DNA of 13,338 nt from Collinsella sp. CAG:166 (lineage in GTDB: Bacteria; Actinomycetota; Coriobacteriia; Coriobacteriales; Coriobacteriaceae), in contig FR878650.1 of the NCBI GenBank assembly GCA_000434535.1, positions 1 through 13,338 on the forward strand. Reading direction: 5' to 3'. Below, piece after piece: positions 7,918-11,834 of the stretch; the first letter of the stretch is position 1; every line of letters begins with the position of its first letter. The position numbers and the translations under genes are program-made. The notes below the pieces were generated by a model that was not told where the DNA came from, made no database searches, and saw only the letters and a list, made by a program, of their open reading frames with translations.

Positions 7918-8430
7918 TTACTCGGAAAGCCAGATGACAGGCTCTTTAGCAGCAACAGGGCCGGAAGCATGCTCACGAAGAGTCGAGTTCTCCGAGCGCT
8001 CGCACACGATAACGAAGACCGTGGGATCGAAGCCGGCGGCGCGGACCGCGTCGAAATCGACCTCGACGAGGGGCTGGCCCGCGTCGACATGGTCACCCTG
8101 GGCAACAAGCGCGTGGAAGCCCTTGCCCTCAAGCTTAACAGTATCGATTCCGATATGCAGCATCACCTGAGCAGAGCTGTCGTCGGACATGATGCCCAGC
8201 GCGTGCTCAGTCGGAAACAGCGCCGCGACGGTGCCGGAAACAGGAGCGCACACCGTTCCCTCTTGGGGAACCACGGCAACGCCATCGCCCACGGCACGGC
8301 TGCTAAAAGCAGGGTCATTGGTATTTTCCAGATGAACAAGCTCGCCGGAAACGGGAGCGAGGATTTCGAACTCGGAAGCCGCAGTCGTCTGCTCATCCGA
8401 ACCGCCCATCAGGCGAGAAAAGAAACCCAT
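7918..8430 (-). CDS. crr: PTS glucose-type EIIA component
   Basis: A 170-residue soluble phosphocarrier of the EIIA-Glc family that passes phosphate from HPr to the EIIB domain of the transporter encoded downstream. Characteristic blocks are LAPVSGELVHL (24-34), GDGVAV (48-53), APVSGTV (62-68), His76 in PTEHALGI, and the phosphorylated His92 in MLHIGIDTVKLEGKGF. ATG at 8430 (MGFFSRL) follows AAGGGA with a normal gap. An in-frame ATG at 8448 would add six residues (MKGHAT) but lacks a ribosome site and lies at the base of the leader terminator. It is the first gene of the operon. Stand-alone EIIA proteins of this type can serve several EII permeases, so its use may not be limited to this operon. 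Confidence 0.93.
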   Translation of the reverse strand: MGFFSRLMGGSDEQTTAASEFEILAPVSGELVHLENTNDPAFSSRAVGDGVAVVPQEGTVCAPVSGTVAALFPTEHALGIMSDDSSAQVMLHIGIDTVKLEGKGFHALVAQGDHVDAGQPLVEVDFDAVRAAGFDPTVFVIVCERSENSTLREHASGPVAAKEPVIWLSE

Positions 8431-8455
8431 GGTGGCATGTCCCTTCATAAATATA

Positions 8456-8518
8456 GCCCAACCAAAATCAATCGAATGCGCCCCTTGAGACGCACGCGAT
8501 CAAAGACTTTGGTTAGGC
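8456..8518 (-). terminator. leader terminator (attenuator) of the PTS operon
   Basis: In the minus-strand transcript, 5' GCCUAACCAAA (8508-8518) pairs with UUUGGUUGGGC (8456-8466): 11 bp with one G-U. Inside, AUCGCGUGCG pairs imperfectly with CGCAUUCGAU. A U-rich stretch (UAUAUUUAU) follows, just before the EIIA ribosome site. This fits a conditional terminator in the leader. Confidence 0.6.
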
Positions 8519-8542
8519 CCACGTCCAAGGGACTCGGTAACC
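8511..8542 (-). promoter_or_regulatory. candidate RAT antiterminator hairpin for the LicT-type protein
   Basis: A 32-nt element in the minus-strand leader begins GGUUACCGAG and ends GGGCCUAACC. The outer stem GGUUA/UAACC is perfect, and an inner GUCC/GGAC hairpin can form. Its 3' half (8511-8518) is the same sequence that forms the 5' arm of the terminator, so the two folds exclude each other. That is the known logic of BglG/LicT RAT sites. The match to the Bacillus RAT consensus is partial (GG...GUUAC...ACC). Confidence 0.5.
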
Positions 8543-8567
8543 TTCCGCATTTCTTTTCACTGAGGTT

Positions 8568-8595
8568 ATTGTAGACAAGCCCAAAGCCGGAACAA
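8568..8595 (-). promoter_or_regulatory. predicted promoter of the PTS operon
   Basis: A minus-strand TACAAT (8568-8573) matches the -10 consensus at five of six positions. It is preceded at 16 bp by TTGTTC (8590-8595), a weak -35. Transcription from here would start about 20 nt before the candidate RAT, as expected for an attenuated leader. Confidence 0.5.
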
Positions 8596-8610
8596 TCATT
8601 ATGACCGGCG

Positions 8611-8641
8611 AACGGTATTTTTTCTCCGATAAACGGTATTT
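8611..8641. repeat. two direct repeats spaced 21 bp upstream of the PTS promoter
   Basis: AACGGTATTT occurs at 8611-8620 and again, identical, at 8632-8641. The start-to-start distance of 21 bp is about two helical turns, so both copies face the same side of the DNA. They lie about 15-45 bp upstream of the -35 element, a usual place for activator binding. Confidence 0.5.
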
Positions 8642-8645
8642 ATGC

Positions 8646-8691
8646 GGCACTTAGGGACGTTCCTTTTCTGCCGGCACCCAGGGACACTCCT
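8646..8691. repeat. tandem 19-bp direct repeats, REP-like
   Basis: Two 19-bp units, 8646-8664 and 8673-8691, both begin GGCAC, share AGGGAC in the middle and end TCCT, matching at 15 of 19 positions. They sit next to the palindromic repeats and look like part of the same intergenic repeat cluster. Confidence 0.5.
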
Positions 8692-8695
8692 CGCT

Positions 8696-8841
8696 CTGGT
8701 GCATTGGGGTCAGGTTACTTTGCACCAATCATGAGTTGCGGTGAAATAGGGACTGAAAAGCCGCTCAAAAGGCCAAAACAGTTCGTATTCCACCGCAACT
8801 TCAAGACGTTGGTGCATATGAACCTGTCCCCCTTGCACCAA
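8696..8841. repeat. composite palindromic repeat, copy 1 (nested inverted repeats)
   Basis: Two nested inverted repeats. The inner arms, 8734-8755 and 8779-8800, are 22 bp and start AGTTGCGGTG; they match at about 20 positions around a 23-bp centre. The outer arms are two inverted copies of a 33-bp unit (8696-8728 and 8809-8841). Each unit ends in TTGCACCAA or a variant, carries GGGGACAGGTT or GGGGTCAGGTT, and can itself fold into a hairpin. There is no transposase gene in the window. The form resembles non-autonomous REP/MITE-type elements; that class is inference. Confidence 0.75.
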
Positions 8842-8843
8842 AA

Positions 8844-8875
8844 AGGGCTCCGAGCAAAAACATGCCCGGAGCCCT
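8844..8875 (-). terminator. rho-independent terminator after the helicase relic
   Basis: A perfect 9-bp stem, AGGGCTCCG (8844-8852) with CGGAGCCCT (8867-8875), and a 14-nt loop. On the minus strand it is followed by a T-run (TTTTT, reading into the repeat). It lies 34 nt beyond the stop codon of the minus-strand gene remnant, so it is probably that gene's original terminator. Confidence 0.7.
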
Positions 8876-8908
8876 CTGGTCGCCTCGACTTAGAGCGCGA
8901 CGCGTATG

Positions 8909-9062
8909 TTACTTGCGCTTGCCGCCGCCGTCACCGGGGCGACGGGAGCTGCCGCCGCGTTTGCCGCCACGGCTGTTGCCATAGCTGCCACGGTTATCGC
9001 GACCGCCAAACGACTACCCACGGCTATTGCGCGCATGGTTCGCATGACAGCCGTCTCTTTTA
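8909..9062 (-). pseudogene. relic of the RGG-rich C-terminal tail of a DEAD-box RNA helicase
   Basis: The minus strand from about 9062 to the TAA at 8909-8911 encodes a basic Gly/Arg/Asn/Ser-rich tail. It reads ...HARNSRG, an in-frame TAG at 9014-9016, then SFGGRDNRGSYGNSRGG, ending RRPGDGGGKRK. Such RGG tails are typical of the extreme C-terminus of bacterial cold-shock DEAD-box helicases. No helicase core (DEAD, SAT, HRIGR) is present anywhere in the window, and the reading frame dissolves just before the exporter promoter. I therefore read it as a truncated and nonsense-mutated gene end that kept its terminator. The tail is low complexity, so the helicase assignment is inference. A gene for another RGG protein is possible. 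Confidence 0.5.
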
Positions 9063-9122
9063 TGTTTCCTTTAGCCGTCGCTGTCTAGGATGGGGGTTAG
9101 TCGATAGGAAGGGAGCACCGGG

Positions 9123-10691
9123 ATGGACGACGCGAGCGAGCGCGCAATCGAAGAGGACATGCTCGATCAGTTCAACTACTTTGATGATGAGGACGAGGAG
9201 CTGATCGACCGTCGCGAGCCAGCGCCGCTTGATTCCTTTGATCTGGTCGATGAAGAGCCCGACGAGGACGAGGGCGAATCGGCGGAGCCCTCACAGCCTT
9301 CGCGCCTTAACTCGCTGCTTTCGAGAGCCCCCATGCACCACGGCGTTCGTGCCGGCGCGCTCCATATGAAAACTGACTGGCACCAGATCGTGACGGCAGG
9401 CGATGAGCTTGCCGTCGATGCGCCGCTCACCGATAAATCATCCATCATCTGCCGCACCGGCATGCTTATGCTGGCAAGCGGAACGGGTGCCTGGCGCGTG
9501 CGCGATACCATGAATCGTGTTGCCGCCGTACTCGGTGTCACCATCCACGTTGACTTAAGTCTTCTGTCGTTTGAGTGCACCTGCATCGAAGATGGTCACT
9601 GCTTTAATGAGGTCGTCAGCTTGCCCACAACGGGCGTCAATACCCATCGCATTTGGATGATGGAGAGTTTCTTAAAGGAAATCGAGACGTATGGGCGCCG
9701 GTTTACCGTGCACGAATACCACGAGATGCTCAAGACCGTTGAGAGTTCAAAACCCGATTACTCTCCCTGGCAACAGGGCCTTGCGGCAGCTTGTGCTTGC
9801 GGCGCCTTCGTCTTTTTGCTCGGCGGCGGCCCTATCGAGATGGCCTGCGCGTTTGTGGGCGCGGGTGTCGGCAACTTTGCCCGCTCCCATATTCTCAAGC
9901 AAGGCCTTGGTCAGTTCAGCGCGCTGACGACCGGCGTTGCGCTCGCTTGCGTTTCGTATCTGCTGGCATTGCTCGGCCTTGGCCAGGTCATACCGGGGGC
10001 AATGTCGCACCAAGAAGGCTATATCGGCGCCATGCTCTTTGTGATTCCCGGCTTTCCGCTCATTACGGCGGGCCTCGACATCGCCAAGCTCGACATGCGA
10101 AGCGGTATCGAGCGCCTTTCATATGCCGTATCGATTATTGTGATGGCGACGCTCGTAGGTTGGATGGTTGCCGAGTGTGTTGGCCTGGCGCCGGACGACT
10201 TTGCCCCACTGGGCCTTTCGCCGCTTGCCCTTACGCTCCTGCGCGTGGTGATGAGCTTCGTTGGCGTATTCGGCTTCTCGGTGATGTTCAACAGCCCGGT
10301 AAAGATGGCCGCGGCAGCTGGGTTGATCGGCGCCGTGTCCAATACCCTGCGTCTGACCCTTGTCGATGCGCCGACGATGATTCCCTTCCTGGGCCTCAGC
10401 ACGGGAATGCCTCCCGAGGCAGCAGCGTTTATCGGCGCGCTGGTATCGGGTCTGCTGGCAAGCTTGGCCGAAGTCAAGCTCACCTACCCGCGCATCGCCC
10501 TCACGGTGCCTTCGATTGTCATTATGGTGCCCGGTCTGTATCTCTATCGCTCGATGTATTACATGTGCACCTTCGACACGGTCAATATGCTCGGCTGGTT
10601 TGTGCGCGCAGTGCTCATCGTAGCGTTTCTGCCCGTTGGACTGGGTGTGGCGCGTACGCTCACCGACCCTCGCTGGCGCCACACCAGCTAA
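9123..10691 (+). CDS. ThrE-type threonine/serine exporter, fused YjjP-YjjB form
   Basis: A 522-residue inner-membrane protein of the ThrE family, predicted to export threonine/serine or small related molecules using the proton gradient. The first ~60 residues are a strongly acidic, disordered-looking extension (FDDEDEEL, DEEPDEDEGE). Residues ~105-205 are the soluble DUF1212 (YjjP) part, including GTGAWRVRDTM. About ten hydrophobic segments follow from ~217 to 515. The first set (~217-355) has VIPGFPLITAGLDI. The second, YjjB-like set (~367-515) has TVPSIVIMVPGLYLYRSMYY. Many bacteria encode the halves separately; here they are one chain, as in Corynebacterium ThrE. The ATG has GGGAG 8 nt upstream. 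A possible -10 (TAGGAT, 9086-9091) lies upstream without a clear -35. The gene is monocistronic and ends exactly where repeat copy 2 begins. Real substrate unknown. Confidence 0.88.
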   Translation: MDDASERAIEEDMLDQFNYFDDEDEELIDRREPAPLDSFDLVDEEPDEDEGESAEPSQPSRLNSLLSRAPMHHGVRAGALHMKTDWHQIVTAGDELAVDAPLTDKSSIICRTGMLMLASGTGAWRVRDTMNRVAAVLGVTIHVDLSLLSFECTCIEDGHCFNEVVSLPTTGVNTHRIWMMESFLKEIETYGRRFTVHEYHEMLKTVESSKPDYSPWQQGLAAACACGAFVFLLGGGPIEMACAFVGAGVGNFARSHILKQGLGQFSALTTGVALACVSYLLALLGLGQVIPGAMSHQEGYIGAMLFVIPGFPLITAGLDIAKLDMRSGIERLSYAVSIIVMATLVGWMVAECVGLAPDDFAPLGLSPLALTLLRVVMSFVGVFGFSVMFNSPVKMAAAAGLIGAVSNTLRLTLVDAPTMIPFLGLSTGMPPEAAAFIGALVSGLLASLAEVKLTYPRIALTVPSIVIMVPGLYLYRSMYYMCTFDTVNMLGWFVRAVLIVAFLPVGLGVARTLTDPRWRHTS

Positions 10692-10794
10692 TTGGTACAA
10701 GGGGGACAGGTTACTTTGCACCAAATGAGTTGCGGTGAAATAGGGACTGAATTGCTGCTTAAAGGGTCAAAACAGTCCGTATTCCACCGCAACT
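10692..10794. repeat. composite palindromic repeat, copy 2
   Basis: This begins at the base after the exporter stop codon. It holds one 33-bp hairpin unit (10692-10724; TTGGTACAA at the start pairs with TTGCACCAA at the end). After three bases comes the inner palindrome, with 22-bp arms 10728-10749 and 10773-10794 differing at two positions. The 23-bp centre agrees with copy 1 at about 17 positions. Unlike copy 1 it has no right-hand outer unit. It would give the exporter mRNA a strong 3' hairpin. Confidence 0.75.
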
Positions 10795-10845
10795 TATGGG
10801 GTCGGGGGATTATCGGTGCCCTGCATCTTCATAAACTCAACGCTT

Positions 10846-10865
10846 ACGAAGCGCATGCGTTTCGT
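10846..10865. promoter_or_regulatory. 20-bp imperfect dyad, candidate operator
   Basis: ACGAAGCGCATGCGTTTCGT is a near-perfect palindrome centred on CGCATGCG, with one mismatched pair of positions. It lies about 45 bp upstream of the leader terminator and 140 bp upstream of the DUF2798-type gene. A weak promoter-like CATAAG occurs at 10883-10888. This would suit a dimeric repressor site, but no matching regulator is in the window. Confidence 0.35.
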
Positions 10866-10909
10866 GCTAGGCTGGTTCCACCACATAAGTAGTCGCAGAC
10901 GCGCGTACC

Positions 10910-10960
10910 ACGGGCGGGCGAGATGAAGTTCCAACAGCTCCATCTTGCCCGCCCGTTTTT
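10910..10960 (+). terminator. strong rho-independent terminator or attenuator before the DUF2798-type gene
   Basis: Arms 10911-10925 (CGGGCGGGCGAGATG) and 10941-10955 pair over 15 bp with one G-U. A 15-nt loop separates them and five T follow at 10956-10960. It is a plus-strand terminator 219 nt beyond the exporter stop but only 44 nt before the next start codon. It could end the exporter transcript, or act as an attenuator for the gene that follows. The sequence alone does not decide. Confidence 0.85.
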
Positions 10961-11004
10961 GTTGCGTGGCGCCGCGGTACAACACAGAGAGGAATCTGCC
11001 CTTT

Positions 11005-11553
11005 ATGCCTATCAACAAACGAGAGAGCCTGCTGTTCACCTTTATCATGTGCTTTTGCATGGTGCTCTGGATGAGCATCTACAACGTTGCCCTGCAGCAC
11101 GGGGCCATCAACGGCGAGGTCGTTGCCACTGCGTGGCTCGGCTTCCCCGTTGCCTACATTTTTGCCATGTGCTGCGACTGGTTCGTCGCCAGCCCGCTCG
11201 CCAAGGGTTTCGCCTTTAAGTACTTGGTCACGCCGGGCAAGAGCTCGCCACTTGCCATGACGCTCGCCGTCAGCTCCTGCATGGTCGTTCCCATGGTCAT
11301 CATCATGTCGCTGTACGGTGCCTGTGAGGGTCTGACGCACATGCCCGGCGGCATCCTTGCGAACCTGTATTCCGTGCCCGCGATCTGGATGATCAACATC
11401 CCGCATAATTTTGTGATGGCGCTGCCGTGGAACCTTTTGGTAGCCGGTCCGATTTCCCGCTTCGTCTTCCGTCGCGCCTTCCCTGTGGGGACGGTTTTCG
11501 AGGAGGAGCATGCCGAGCTCTTGGAGCAGGCTATGGCTCCTGAGTGCGAGTAG
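11005..11553 (+). CDS. small four-helix membrane protein, DUF2798-like
   Basis: A 182-residue integral membrane protein of unknown function. Four hydrophobic segments are visible at about 9-30, 42-62, 84-105 and 122-150. Each half carries a similar arrangement: a helix, a short polar turn, then a helix ending near P-hydrophobic-(S/A)-positive (VASPLAKGF at 61-69 and VAGPISRFVF at 146-155). This suggests two tandem DUF2798-type repeats. The C-terminal ~25 residues are acidic and soluble (EEEHAELLEQ). The start ATG follows AGAGGA with a rather long gap; an in-frame ATG at 10945 would start inside the terminator and is unlikely. It sits behind a strong terminator and so may be expressed conditionally. 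No neighbour suggests a pathway. Confidence 0.75.
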   Translation: MPINKRESLLFTFIMCFCMVLWMSIYNVALQHGAINGEVVATAWLGFPVAYIFAMCCDWFVASPLAKGFAFKYLVTPGKSSPLAMTLAVSSCMVVPMVIIMSLYGACEGLTHMPGGILANLYSVPAIWMINIPHNFVMALPWNLLVAGPISRFVFRRAFPVGTVFEEEHAELLEQAMAPECE

Positions 11554-11555
11554 CT

Positions 11556-11719
11556 CGCTTAGGGATCTGCTGAGCGCGGGCGACTTGCTTGGTTGGAGCC
11601 CTAAGCGTGGATAGCTCTCTCGGCGACATCGCGGGCGTGAGCGGTGCGCATGACCGGAGGGCCCGTGCTGCTCCGTTGCCCGACGTGCTAGCGCGCAGAA
11701 CAATCTGTTGGTGCATTCG
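11556..11719 (+). ncRNA. structured intergenic region, possible small RNA or 3' UTR
   Basis: Between the DUF2798-type stop and the terminator at 11720 the plus strand has two separate stems. The first is a perfect 9-bp pair, CGCTTAGGG (11556-11564) with CCCTAAGCG (11599-11607), enclosing 34 nt. The second is a roughly 10-bp GU-containing hairpin (GAGCGGTGCG at about 11639-11648 with CGTGCTGCTC at about 11664-11673). With the terminator this makes a three-stem RNA of about 195 nt. I do not recognise a known RNA family, and no open frame with codon-like character is evident. Confidence 0.35.
11699..11710. promoter_or_regulatory. weaker second copy of the activase operator motif
   Basis: AACAATCTGTTG resembles the core of the perfect dyad at 11765-11785, matching 11 of 13 core positions (including the preceding G), and is centred 71 bp upstream of it. 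It might be an auxiliary operator, but it is short enough to be chance. Confidence 0.25.
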
Positions 11720-11752
11720 GCGGCTGCTGAAGCGTTTCGGCAGCCGCTTTTT
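11720..11752 (+). terminator. rho-independent terminator
   Basis: A 12-bp stem with one G-U pair (GCGGCTGCTGAA at 11720-11731 with TTCGGCAGCCGC at 11736-11747), a GCGT tetraloop and five T. It closes the DUF2798-type transcript or the structured RNA upstream, and isolates the next gene from read-through. Confidence 0.9.
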
Positions 11753-11764
11753 ATACGGAGTTTA

Positions 11765-11785
11765 AATACAACAGTCTGTTGTATT
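11765..11785. promoter_or_regulatory. perfect 9-3-9 operator dyad upstream of the activase gene
   Basis: AATACAACA, a GTC centre, and TGTTGTATT form an exact 21-bp inverted repeat 49 bp before the start codon. It overlaps or abuts the only plausible promoter parts (CTGTTG at 11776-11781 and TATATC at 11797-11802, 15 bp apart). Size and symmetry fit a TetR-type or similar dimeric repressor. No regulator gene is visible in the window. Confidence 0.7.
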
Positions 11786-11834
11786 ACGTAGAGTGGTATA
11801 TCTCTAGCGGGAAAAATGCGAGAGACGGAGCATT

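Noticed and set aside
8704..9204. Plus-strand frame starting in repeat copy 1
   Set aside because: It reads through the palindrome, terminator and helicase relic and into the exporter start. The MSCGEIGTE-like similarity to the frame at 10692 only reflects the shared repeat.
10692..10892. Small plus-strand frame in repeat copy 2
   Set aside because: Entirely repeat-derived, with no conserved protein beyond the palindrome.
10794..11078. Minus-strand frame ending at the edge of repeat copy 2
   Set aside because: It crosses the strong plus-strand terminator and the start of the DUF2798-type gene. No domain or ribosome site was found; its tail (FMKMQGTDNPPTP) is curious, but I could not place it.
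11556..11719. Known riboswitch (for example glycine or cobalamin) in the structured region
   Set aside because: Only short GGAG/GGGCCC-like pieces resemble known cores. No complete consensus is visible, and a terminator separates the region from the activase gene.
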